Shown: one piece after another, positions 12,231 to 23,437 of the stretch | How the letters are laid out: each line of letters opens with the position of its first letter | How positions within the stretch are numbered: the first letter of the stretch is position 1 | NCBI GenBank assembly: GCA_036186865.1 | Contig: AP025055.1 | Location: 9,557,488 to 9,621,487, forward strand | Direction of reading: 5' to 3' | Length of the DNA stretch: 64,000 nt | Source of the DNA: Eustoma russellianum | Lineage: Eukaryota > Streptophyta > Magnoliopsida > Gentianales > Gentianaceae | The notes under the pieces: model-generated | Told to the model about the DNA's origin: nothing | The model's database searches: none | What the model saw: the letters and a program-made list of their open reading frames with translations, nothing else | Translations under genes and position numbers: made by a program

Positions 12231-12595
12231 TTCTATCTTTTGCATGTTTTGCAAAGTGAAGGGGGAGATAAAATAAGAACATGATTTTTAGTTAGTAAGT
12301 CATGGTTTGGATTTGAATTAAATAATATGCTAAGTTTCAATTGGTATAAGTTTAGAGCATAGGTTAAGGGAGAGAGTATAAGTTGAGAGAGAGCACATAA
12401 ATGCACATGTTAAAAACATGAGATTTGAGAGTTTGAAAACAATTGGTATATAATTGGTGAAACAATTGGTAGTTGGTGAGGTTTTCAAAAAAAATCAATT
12501 GGGATAAAATTAGTAGATATGTATAAGCAATTGATAAAGAGTTGTGACGTTAAAATCATGTAGAGTTTTTTTGAAAATCATCCAAAAGGGGAGAA
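12231..12595 (+). other. 3' untranslated segment and polypurine tract of element E
   Basis: Non-coding. A first purine run (GAAGGGGGAGA, about 12260-12271) lies just after pol, and a second (CCAAAAGGGGAGAA, 12582-12595) abuts the LTR and is the likely plus-strand primer. Two PPT-like runs either side of a spacer are a noticeable layout. No env-like ORF is present in the spacer. Confidence 0.65.
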
Positions 12596-15138
12596 TGTTA
12601 AGAAATATATAATTTTCAAAGTCATGATTTTAAGTGTTGAATATATAAAAAGGTCACAAAGTTGAAATAAAGTTGAAACAAATGAAAAAGTTACATCGAT
12701 CTCTACATAGATCTCTTAGCCAGAGATCGATGTATACATAGATCTCTCAGTCAGAGATCGATGTACATAGATCTCTACATTGATCGATCAATGTCACACA
12801 TAATCAAAAAAAACTCAAACTCACTGTGAGACGTAGATCTCTCAACCAGAGGTACATCATCGACCGATGTATACATCAGTCTCTAAAATTGAGACATAGA
12901 TCGATCGATGTCCATTGTTTTTTGAGAAATTTTTCTAAAAAGTGATAAAATGATTGTTTTCATTTACATATGTTTCATATATGTATAGTGTGATTTTATT
13001 ACTTTTTTTATGATAATAATAGTGTTTTGTGACTAATGTGCCTTGGAAGTTTCTACAACTTACCAAAAAGGACAAAATTGGTATTTTGAGTTTTGTAGGA
13101 ACATGACATGGTGAAAATATTTCAAGAATGTATTCTCATCTTATTTATCATGACAAAGGTATTATTATATCTATGTTTGACCATCAGTGTCATTTCTGAA
13201 GTTTTCTCTCACCATGGGCATTGGTCATTTTACCCTTGAATGCAATTTCGGTGTATTTATTCAAGGAGTCCCTTGAGTATATTATTATCTTCATTCTAGA
13301 GTTGATTTATAATTATCTTGAAGATTATTTGGTAGTTCTCTATCTTATTTCTCTATTTGATGATATTATCGACAGTAGCGGGATATGTGACGAGTTGTGA
13401 TGTCACATTCTATTTTTTTTTGAAGACCTTCTTCTATATGTTATTGTAGTATATTAATCATCATTTTGCAGAGAATTTAAAGGTATTAAAGGTGTGAAAT
13501 TGATCACAACATACAAGAAGAAAAAGGGGAATTTTGGTGTTATATGTTGACATAATCTTGTCAATTATTATTTGTTGATTGCTCCTTCAAAAATCTGAGT
13601 TGATATACATGTATACTGCCTCAAAGACATGTGTATACAGGTGGAAATGATGGTGTACTCATTTTATGACTTGATGACAAGTGGACCAACCAAAAAGAAG
13701 CTAGTTGGCAAAAATTGCCAACGAGGAAATTTCAAATTGTAGCCAACGGCTACAAGGCTATTTTGGAGCTGATTTTTGTTCGAATTTTTCAGCTCCCACA
13801 TGCCTATTCTCATGGCAAAAAGTTGAGGGGATAGTGGATTTTTTATGACATTTTATCCTACTACATTATCTTCAACATTTTCCAGACAATATGAAGTGTA
13901 AAATTCGGCCAAGATGATTTCCAAGGTGGACCAATTATGTTGTTTTATTTTTCCAAGTGTACAATGTGTTTATGTGGCCAACCAATGAAGTGAAGACACT
14001 TAAGTATTGATGATGAAGATGGTGACACATAAGAGTTCTTATCTTCAAGAGTCATTTCACACTATAAATAGGAGGCAAAAGTGAAGAAGAAGAATACACA
14101 CTTGAAAGCAAAAGTTGAATTGTCTTGCTATCTTCTTCTCTTCATTCTTGTTTCATTCTTAGTAGCCAAGATGTTCTTGTGATATTTGTTGTAGAGCTAC
14201 ACCTCTTGTGTCTCATTTGTAAGATTGATTAGCCAAATCTATAAGGCTACATCAATAGGTGATAGAGGTGTTGCAACCAAGAGTTGCATAGAGGTGTACA
14301 TCCAAGTCTTGAATAGGGTTGGTGTTTAACCCAAGGATCAAGCTTGGTTCTTGTTGTACTTTCATACCATAGTGAAATCCAAGGAAAGATGTTCTTTGGG
14401 ACTGGAGTAGGTCACATTGGCCAAACCAGGATAAATCCTTGGTGTTATTGTCTTCTTTACATTTTTTTTGTTTTCTACCCGTTTTTCTCTGCAGTTTTCA
14501 CACAACTTCTCACGTTTTGAAAAAACAGCTAAGCACTTTCAAAATTCGTGATTTTTGGTGGAGTTATACTTCAGGCTATTAGCTTTTATCTATAACAAGA
14601 ATCACTTGATTTGATCAAGGGGAAGTTAGTCTTTTAGTCGTTGCAAGATAACTGCTCTAATCTGGCTGCAATCTGACCAGTTTTGAGAAAACTTTAATTC
14701 TGTTTTAACCAAGAATTGTTTAAGGGTCAGGGCCTTTTGAAAACATAAACTAGGCATCTTAATGAGTGTTTTGACATAAAGGTCGATTCGTTTTTGTTAA
14801 GTATTCAAAAAGAAACACGTTTTTTAATTTCAGCAACATTCTGTCTGATTCTGTCCAGATTGACCATATGAATATTTTTATTTGTTTGAAGAGTCAAACG
14901 ATCTTATTTTATCTGATGTTTGGGCAAAGTCTTGTCAAAACATTGAAGTTAAGTTCTGGAAATTTGCATAATTTTTAGAGTTGTGTACAAGGATTTTTGA
15001 ATTTTTCAAAAACGGGTTCTGAATTTGAGGTGGTCTCAGATTCTGTTTTCAAAGGGGATTTTGGGTAGTAGTGTAGTTTCTGCTAACCACTATTCACCCC
15101 CCCTATACTGGTGTTTATTGCAGGTGCACGGTCCAACA
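12596..15138 (+). repeat. 3' LTR of element E (2543 bp)
   Basis: Bounded by TGTTAAGAAATATA at 12596 and GCACGGTCCAACA at 15138. The solo LTR at 60878-63414 matches along its length and confirms both ends. The U3-like part holds a block of ATCGAT palindromes (12690-12915). A GGAACC-type cap region and splice-like motifs are not evident. The five bases after it are TTCTT; the partner is outside the window. Confidence 0.85.
12690..12915. repeat. ATCGAT/AGATCT palindrome block in E LTR
   Basis: About 225 bp in which CATCGATC, AGATCTCT, AGAGATCGATGT and GATCGATCGATGT recur on both strands, giving many short self-complementary segments. The related solo LTR has only a short version (about 60990-61035), so this block has expanded or contracted. 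Confidence 0.75.
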
Positions 15139-16376
15139 TTCTTCACTTCATTTCTCTTCTCTCACAAGAAGCCATTCTCCCTCTTCAAACACCCCCTTCA
15201 TGCGAGAGTTGCTCTAGGCATAAGGAGGAAATTTTTCTTCCATTTGCAAACATCTTCAAGCATTAGATACAAGAGTTATCAAGGTAATTAACATCTATTT
15301 ACTCTCCAACTTTCTCTTCCATCCTTTCTTTTCTCATCAAGTCTCCAAATGCCTTCCTTCTAGGCCTCACCCGTAACCACACCAAGGAAAGAGGAGGTGT
15401 GTCCTAGGTTGAACAAAGTAAGAGCCTTCAAGCCCTTCAAGATAAGAACTACTTGGTTTACGTTTAAGAACATCCATAACCTTGTTATCTTTCAAAAATG
15501 ACTAATTCTTCTTTCCTCTTTGGCTATCAAGGCCGTGTACACCCCAAGCCAACACAAAGAAGCAATATTGTTCTTCTACGTGTAAGATTCAAGTATCAAG
15601 GAAAGTATTATTCTTAGCTTTTTTAAGAATGCTGAAAAATGAGTCTCCCATGTTCATATTATAAGATGGATCATGCATGCATATGTTAAAATGAATTCTT
15701 TATCACAAAGATATGAAAAGTGTTCTTGCATGTCTAAACTATGTATCAATGTGAGCCATTCTTGTATAGATTTAGGAATATGATTAAGATGACATCTATA
15801 TATGACATGCATGGCATAAAATTGGTATAAACAGCCCATAAATGGGCGTACATGTCATAAAAGAAGAGGGTCAATGCTCTCATCAATTCTATGTACATTG
15901 TAGGTGGATTAGTACACTTTCTTGAAAAAGTGTACTAAGAACCTCACTAAGCATCATCTTTATATGTGCATGTAGGATGATCATCATTTTCTTTGTTTTC
16001 ATATGTATGAGAGTGTATTTGCATAATTATGGCCATGATGTAGTATGTTTATGGTGCATCATAATCCATATTATCATGCATGCCATAAAAGTTAGCATCT
16101 TGATGATCATCACTTCATTATCATATTTTTCCTTCCAAGATGGGGCTGTTTTGGGTCTCCATCATTAGGCATGAATTCATCACCATCATCATGATGTGTA
16201 TATGCATGATCATGGCCTAAGGAGGTGTATTTTCCTAATTATCACCCTCTTATGTGGTTGCATGTCACTATTATCATGATCATCACCATGATCATGGTTC
16301 CTATGACCATGGCCATGGTGAGTGTGAATTTACTTGAAGCTTAACATGCTAAGATCATGAAATCAATGCATCATCA

Positions 16377-16414
<38 letters not shown>

Positions 16415-16914
16415 GATAGCTTAATGTACAAGATAGATGTCAACATTCTAGCATAAGTGTGACAATGAACAAAGTTGCAACCAAGATATATTTGGATGGT
16501 AACTTTCGGCCAAAAGGCCAATTTGAGTACCTTTATGATGGTCGAAATTTATTTAAGTATGCCTATGTAAATATATGTATAATGTATATTATATAAGTGG
16601 TAACTCAAGGAATGATTGTGTCAATGGATTGGAAATGATTAACCACTAAATTGGGGGCTGTTTTGGTCATTTGGCCGAAACCACCCTACAAGGCTAATTG
16701 GTAATTTCCAAATTTAAGTTAATGCAAAGTGGGCTGTTTGGAGGTCTATAAGATTAAGTAACGTATTGGACATATTAAGAGAATATAATTAGTGGTTAAG
16801 AACCACAAATAGCGGCTGTTTTGGCCACTAAAACCGAAAGTTTAGTGATAAGGGCAAATCCGTCAATTTGCACAAGTACATGATATAACAACTAAGTTAA
16901 TTAAGGACCACAAA
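15139..16914. other. Non-coding, LTR-like repetitive DNA
   Basis: No credible gene. The first 300 bases are pyrimidine-rich and resemble a transcribed untranslated segment (TTATCAAGGTAATT at about 15277). The middle (15960-16330) is rich in ATCATCAT/ATGATCATG. The phrase GGCTGTTTTGG or GGGCTGTTTGG recurs at about 16144, 16657, 16730 and 16812, often near CCGAAA. This pattern suggests an unrecognised gypsy-type LTR, but I found no ends, PBS or target duplication. Confidence 0.35.
16379..16411. repeat. (AT)n microsatellite
   Basis: About 33 bases of uninterrupted AT dinucleotide. Confidence 0.95.
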
Positions 16915-17884
16915 TAGGTCCAACCAGAGGTAGCAAACGTCTCGTAGGATACAACAGTATCAGTTCAGACGAGCGACAGTGCAGCGTATGAACTCAACGA
17001 ACCTGTAAGATATCTCTGACTTCTCGGATGACTTGGAAGAATGCAGAAATATTGTATGCAGAGATGAAGATTGTATGCAGAGAGGAAGAGGAGGAAATTG
17101 ATTGACTGATCGATTGATTGATGACTATAGAGCTCAGTTCGGCCTAGTATTTATAGAGGAAACCATGGTCAGGTGGTTAATTCTTGTTCAACCACAACAG
17201 TCGGATCAGATGATTTCATTGCCACCGTTAGATCAAAAAACTGCTTGCCAGTTTAAACAGCAGTCTTGGATCAGATAATTGCTCGGCCTAAGCCCCTAAA
17301 TCAGATAACCGCGTCAGGCCTACCCAGTACGGTTAGCCTTAAACATTTTTCAAATGCAGCCTTAGCCGATCACAACCACCTGGGGAGAAAGTTAAATTTA
17401 AATAAAATTTCTTCAAACAGATAGGACCCGCAACCCGAGCCCAATCCAAGCCGAGCCGAGCCGGTCGGACGGGCGGGCGGGGCGCATGTGACAATTTCGT
17501 AGGTCTTCCCTCCGGTCAAAACTTCTCATGCCCTAAGGGCACTAAAGTGGCCATTCTTGCACCATATATGGTGGCTAACTCAATTCATCTCTCTAACGTG
17601 GTATTTCCACAAGGTGATGATGTGTCTCTCTCGAAGGAGGTCACATCACCACTTTTGCCAATTTCCACTCTTTTACTCCTATTTTGAGCATTAATTTCTC
17701 ATTCACCCAGTATCGTAATTGAGTCATTCCAAATCCTAAAATCATCTACTCATTACGTAGATAATGAAGGATTCATTAGTTTCCACTTGTCATTAATGAA
17801 AACTAATTATAATTAAGCTCAAAATATGTTGCTAACCGTAGTTTGCAACTGGACAAATTCAATTTACTTCAATTTTCTCCAACA
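16915..17884 (-). repeat. Degraded copia LTR related to element B LTRs
   Basis: Similar in order to the B LTRs (21589-22891): GCAAAC.TCTC..AGGATACAAC near the left, CGGATCAGAT/CCGTTAGATC phrases, a GAGCCGAGCC run, GGACGGGCGGGCGG, then AACTTCTCATGCCC and an end TTCTCCAACA. The first hundred or so bases of the B LTR are not recognisable, so it is truncated or too diverged. There is no internal region, so it is a solo LTR or fragment. Orientation is inferred from B. Confidence 0.65.
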
Positions 17885-19069
17885 GTAGGTAGCAGACTCA
17901 ACTCAACCATGAGTTTCCGAGTCTTCCAAAGAGTAGCTATACATAATGCAAATTACCCAGGAGACACACACAAATACACGAGCCGGTATTTAAGAAGAAT
18001 TCATGATCAGGTAGAAAGAGAGTACCCTATGTGAAGTCCCTTGAGAAACTTTTATCTTGCTTCGTCTGAAAACCTTATGGCATCATATGCACCACAGAAA
18101 TGATAATGCAAATTCCGGATTCATACAATACATGTCTCTGCATGATTCAGCAGTACAAGTTCCCAACTCGTTTAGAAGGGGGTCGGAGTGAGGCAAGGTG
18201 TGGGACCATATAGCTAATTCGTCGGAATAGAAAAATTATATTTCTTCCTTTCATTTCACTCCAAAATACATTGAAAAGGGCATGAAATTTAAATTTAGAT
18301 ATTCCTGATTCCCAGTATCATATTAACATTGTCTATGATGCACCAATATAAAAGATCAGCATGTGCAACCTAGTTTTCACTCAGGAAGCATGAGGAAAAT
18401 ATCCACTTATATTAGTTGGCTCCGGCAGTATCTGTTAAGTCTTCCAAAGGAAATAAAAGACGACTTTTGCAAATAGAAACAGAGAAAGTACCTATCACAG
18501 ATTTAAGTTATTCACATAAAGAAGACAACCAGCACCATCATCTTCAACTATATCTTTTAGCACGCACACAACCATCCTCACAGCTCTATATAGGCGTGAG
18601 TAATATAGTACCCAGTTTATGTTCCTTCCACTATTATCGTTCATCGAATAATTGCTACTACTTTTCCAGACATCTGGGCTTGGTAAATGCACTATTCTGC
18701 TCAAGTTTTCCAATTGCTTTTATACTTATGCTACTTCATCAATAAGCTTATATATTTTCTTGCTATACATTTAAAAAATTGTTCAGTCAAACAATAAACT
18801 GCAATGTGATTTCATGATGGTCTTCTGACAAAAAAGATCCTGTTAGTTAGCTTTCTTCACATGGACACGGAAATGAGAAATGGTATGAAAATTTTGCATC
18901 AAGGAAAATTTAAGCTCTTAGTGCAGTAAGGCTGACATTGATCTTAAGAAGTTAACCATATTGTACATATGAATCAGGACATATCTGATTACAAAAAAAA
19001 AAAAAAAAAGAACCAAGACGTCGCTAAGTCTACCGCTGTCCTAACAAGAAGTTTCCTAAAGCCTACAGA
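17885..19069. other. Unassigned, possibly host intron or exon debris
   Basis: A 63-codon ORF (17843-18034) begins inside the LTR relic and ends here. Its downstream part (STMSFRVFQRVAIHNANY and on) has balanced composition and might be an exon fragment, but I do not recognise it. The rest is AT-rich and non-coding, with a 17-base poly(A) at 18993-19009. No other feature is supportable. Confidence 0.3.
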
Positions 19070-19179
19070 AATATCCAACAACAACAATATTACCCTATAG
19101 TCTTAGACACACCCGTATATGGCGGGATAAGAGGGGTCGGCGATACACAACCTTGCCCATATATTAGAAACATAGAGAG
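19070..19179 (+). repeat. Left half of a LINE/SINE-tail-like repeat split by element A
   Basis: Contains AACAACAACAATATTACC followed by GGGGTCGGCGATACACAACC and CATAGAGAG, a layout typical of non-LTR retroposon tails common in plant genomes. Its continuation (GTTGTTTCTGG) is found after element A at 36850. Family name not assigned. Confidence 0.45.
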
Positions 19180-21588
19180 TGTAGGACTTGTATAGCACCA
19201 CTAGAAGGGAGAGTTGAATAGTGAGTGCGGAAAATTCGGTTTTTAAAACTTTTTGAACCAAATTACTTACTTCTGGAAACAGTTTCTATTTTCAGATCCT
19301 GATTTGATTTATCAAAATGTCCTAGTTGTAGACCTCCAAAAATTAAGAAATTTGCTGAGATGTGTTCTCAGATGTTATGAGTGACTCACGAAAATTTCAA
19401 ATTAAAGCCCCAAGCCTAAACCCTTAAAAACACGTTTTTGTTCAGACTGCGCAAATATGCCAGAACCTGTACTCCGAATTGAAAAATTTATTCCTATTGA
19501 TTGGAAACTCTAAATGGCCTGAAAATTTTTTGATAAGACCCTCAAGATATGTACTTTAATGTGTTAAAACCATTTTTGAAAATTCCCTTGGTAAGTATGT
19601 CAACTACGTTGATGTTATCAACCTTTGCAAATCTGAGAATCAGATTGTACTAGTCTCAGAACTATTAACGTTTGACTGACTTATACTTATCCAAATGAGG
19701 TGAAACTTATGCCAAATGAAAGCTAGGACGTGTGGCTATATTTCTACAAAACTTTGTGATTTTTGAAAATCGTTTGCTATTTTTACCGTTGCAATAAAAA
19801 TGATGCAGAAAACTTGAAACTGAAAGTAAAGTGCTGAAAAGTAAGAACACCGATAATTTTATACTGGTTCAGTTAAAACAACCTAATCCAGTCTTCGAGG
19901 ACACTTTTCTCGGTTTTCACTAAATACAAAAACACCTTACCATAAGAGTGATTGGAGTTGAACACCAACTCCACCCTTTTACAATCAAACAATCAACAAA
20001 CCAATCACGAACACCACCACCGATCGAATGAAGGTTTCATCACACCTTGATCAAACTTTTACAAGAAATGGACGAGTGTAGGTGGTAAAATCAAAGCCTA
20101 TATAATATGTGGAGTATATGAATGATAGGCTTGAGTCCAAGAAGAAGAGAAAGAAAGGAAGAAGAAGAGAGTAGTCTTGCTTTTTATACTTGTAAGAATA
20201 TCAATTGTTGCTTAGCCTTGTCTTGCACCATCTTCTTCTTTTCATAACCTCTTGGCCCCCTCCTAGGATTACTCTTCCTCCTTGAGAATTGCCTTGAATT
20301 CCCTTGGAATATTTCCTTGTGTAAAAGATGACACAACCTTGCTTACTTGGTGCAATATGACTGGAGGGATGACTTGTCTTTGCCTAGTTATCACTTGTTG
20401 ATTAGCCAACATTAATCCACCTTGGCACCCTTTAAATGAGCTGTAAATTCTTCAAAAAATCTGAGACATGTGCTCAAAATCAAGGTGAATAATTACTATA
20501 TAATCACAATTTAATCCTCTTCAATTTTGGAAGACAATTGAAGACATTTAACTAGGTAAAATCGGCTAACTAACAAACATGTGCTGAAATTTTCAGCATG
20601 TGTTTTTCTTTTGAATTCTTTCCTTATGTGTTGCCCTCTTCAATGTTACCAATCTTGTGTGGCATGTCCTCCACCCATTGATGCCAAATAAGCTCCACCC
20701 AGGCTCCAAGAATGCTGAGAATGCCGTGTAATAGGAGGCTGCATGTGCTGAAATTTCCTTTTGGTAAGCTTTGTCAAGTAAAGCATAATATTCACACATA
20801 TAAGATAAATTATAATCAGCCTTAATTTGAATTTTCAAGAACACTTGAACATGTCTTGAATGTGTAAAAAGTGTCTAGATACATGTTACATCTATGCCAA
20901 AAACGTTCTATGTGTGTAAGTTCGTAGAAAACCGAATTTTCGACTTTCGTCGATTACACGATTTTTCTCCGATTAATTTCAAACTTCTTACACATGTAAT
21001 ATATTATGTCACACATAATATACATAAAATGAGATGTATATTTAGCACCAATGCTGAGTAGAAAAACGCCCATGTGCCAAAATAGAATTAAGTTTGAATT
21101 CTTCACAAATCTAGGCTAAATTGTTGTGATTTGTGTGTACAAACATGGTATGACTTTGTGGATGATTGTAACATGTGAATCACGAAATTTTTGAATAATT
21201 TTGATGTATATAGGCTGGCCATCTTTATATGGCAAGTACGTGACATGTCGGTGAAGTTTCGATAGTCACCCGATACGACAATTTTCGGTTTATGATCTTG
21301 TAACCTGTTGTTATGATTTTGACGTCACCATGACTTATAACATATGATATAAGACCTGAATAAACTCATAAATATAAGGTGTATGTAGTGGTGGTCGACG
21401 TACGTTTATAATATATGTGACGTGTCGATGGTACGTCGAAATATAAGTATATAGTGCCTTTTACAAAAAATATGGATATATATATTATATGTAAATGGCG
21501 TGTGAAATGAATGGGATGAGGAGACTTTCCATTTCAAATTTGTTGCCATATAGCTCTCTCCAAATATATCTTCATTTAATGATCTAGT
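19180..21588 (-). repeat. 3' LTR of element A, left segment
   Basis: Starts TGTAGGACTTG, homologous to TGTAGAAGCGG at 34192, and continues collinear with the right LTR until CTAGT at 21584-21588, where element B begins. The rest of the LTR resumes at 28571. Confidence 0.9.
21584..21588. other. Left target-site duplication of element B (CTAGT)
   Basis: CTAGT immediately before the LTR start TGTTAGATACTG; identical to 28571-28575. Exact five-base duplication. Confidence 0.95.
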
Positions 21589-22030
21589 TGTTAGATACTG
21601 TAATCATAAAAGTGTACAGTGTACGTTTGTGTAAACTGACGAAATGCAAGCAGAACCGAGGCGAGTCTAACGACTCTGTCCTTAAGACGATTTGCTCCGG
21701 TACAAAGTGCACAACCAGAAACACAGCAAACATCTCCCAGGATACAACGGCTACAGTTCATACGAAGTGGCACACCAACGTAAAGAACTCGGCGAACCTG
21801 TGGAATGCTCTGATTTCTCGAACAGGAAACGTAACAGTGCAGTATGCAAAAATGAAAACGTCAGGAAGAAAAACGAAGACAGTGGAAAACGCAGAGTGAG
21901 TGTGTGTTCGAAAGCCTGGAGAAGGAGGCAATTTATAGGCGGGAAGGAAACGGCTGTTGATCTCCAGATTAAACCGCAGCCATCGGATCAAACGGTTTTC
22001 ATCCACAGCCGTTAGATCGTCAACTGCAGC

Positions 22031-22300
22031 AGTTTTAAACGTAGACCGTCGGATGAAAAACTGCTGCCCAGATACGATCTCAGCTGTTAGATCATAATCC
22101 GTGTAGACTATGATCCACAGCCGTTAGATCTAGATGAAGAAACCGTTGCCAGATACGATCTCAGCCGTTGGATCATGATCCGCGTAGACAACGATCCACA
22201 ACCGTTAGATCTAGATGAAGAAACCGTTGCCAGATACGATCTCAGCCGTTAGATCATAATCCGCGTAGACTACGATCTACACCGTTAGATCTTGCAACGG
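22031..22300. repeat. 81-bp tandem repeats in B LTR
   Basis: Two full 81-bp units start with GATCCACA at 22112 and 22193; partial units flank them. Each holds CCGTTAGATC, CCGTTGCCAGATACGATC and CGCGTAGAC. The 5' LTR copy has the corresponding array at about 27735-28000. Confidence 0.85.
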
Positions 22301-22452
22301 TTATGATCAAAAAATTTTCAACCGTATTTATTTTTCCTGGAAAAATGTAAAAGAAAATTTCTCCAAAAAGACAAGAATGAGCCGGAGCCACGAGCCACGA
22401 GCCCGAGCCCGAGCACGAGCCGAGCCGGCCGGACGGGCAGGCGGCAGCGGCG

Positions 22453-22475
22453 GCGCGCGCGCACGCGTGTGTGTG
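22453..22475. repeat. Alternating purine-pyrimidine tract in B LTR
   Basis: Twenty-three bases alternate strictly between purine and pyrimidine (CG repeats passing into TG repeats). A shorter version is in the 5' LTR at about 28138-28153. Confidence 0.85.
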
Positions 22476-22891
22476 GTGAACCTTGCCTGAGCTGCATCCT
22501 GACTCCGTCAAAAACTTCTCATGCCCAAGGGCATATTTTAGAATGCTCCAACTTGAACTTTATATGGTGGCTCTTTCATCCCAAGTGACCAATGTTGTAT
22601 TCCACTTAAAGGGTGATGTGTTCACTCCTCATGAGGCCACATCACCACTTTTCCATTTTCCTTCCAATTTTACTCCAACTTTGAGCATTAATTCTTCATT
22701 CATCCGGTATTGGAATCGAGTGATTCAAAAGTCTAAAGTCATCTACTTGTCACGTAGATAATTTAGAAATTATTAGTTTTTGTTTTTGATTAACGAACAC
22801 TAATCATAATTAAGTTCAAAGTATGGTGGTTGTCAACTTTTGACAAACCCATTTGCCCAAACTTTTCCAATTTGTTTCAACTTCTACAACA

Positions 22892-23437
22892 ATCCTCCAC
22901 ATGAATGAAAATTAATGCAGATGTAGATGCAGATGCAGACTCTATCGAGAAATCAGACAAGGATATGTTGCATCAGAAGAGGTAGCTTCTGGCTTTGAAC
23001 CTTTCTTAGTGATATACCATCGGATCCACTCAGCTGGTTAGTGACCCGATGTCTTGAACTATCAGCCTTTATTGTGAACCTAGACAATGATACTCACACA
23101 ACATTTCCTTTGACACCCCTTATTGGTTCTCATGGTTGTGTTCATTTTGGCCATGAACAACCTGGTTTCAGAAAGTGTATTAGAGAATTCTTGCCTCTCA
23201 GAATTCTTGGCCCCACTTTACACTTACATAGGTGACTCCTATCAAGAGTATTCTGCCATACCCCACTTGATTTATCAAGATATAGGACATCATTAAAAGC
23301 ATTAACTTAACCTAACGGTTCTCTGCAGATAGCACTTTTGTTTAACGGAATGAGTAAGTGCTAACTGAACCCTTATAACTTAGTTTTCCCATTGAACCAA
23401 GATTCTGGGATCTCCAGTCAACAAGGTTGGGTTACCG
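22892..23437 (-). other. PPT and 3' untranslated region of element B
   Basis: On the minus strand, CATGTGGAGGAT lies directly against the 3' LTR (about 22892-22903) and is the likely polypurine tract. The rest is non-coding, between the RNase H stop at 23438 and the LTR. Confidence 0.65.

Larger units (their letters stand above)
10263..15138 (+). mobile_element. Element E: SIRE-like Ty1/copia, 3' half only
   Basis: Plus-strand remnant starting in the integrase C-terminal region immediately after inserted element D, followed by RT-RNase H, a 3' untranslated segment and a 3' LTR. Its 5' half must lie left of D, outside the window. The LTR family differs from C and A in its start (TGTTAAGAAATATA), but the pol is SIRE-like and the LTRs share short motifs with A's. 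A solo LTR of the E family is at 60878-63414. Confidence 0.8.
21589..22891 (-). repeat. 3' LTR of element B (1303 bp)
   Basis: Starts TGTTAGATACTG and ends CTTCTACAACA. It contains 81-bp tandem repeats (22112-22273 and partial copies), a GAGCC-rich run (22379-22430) and an alternating CG/TG tract (22453-22475). It is longer than the other LTR because that copy lost about 251 bp. Confidence 0.92.

Noticed and set aside
12231..12595. Env-like ORF of a SIRE element between pol and the 3' LTR
   Set aside because: The spacer is only about 365 bp and has no open frame of useful length.
17843..18034. 63-codon ORF as a complete small gene
   Set aside because: Its start lies within the LTR relic; only the distal part might be exon-derived and I do not recognise it.
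22254..22761. ORFs spanning the GC-rich part of the B LTR, with a similar one at 28162-28377
   Set aside because: Both are LTR sequence; similarity comes from LTR duplication and not from gene conservation.
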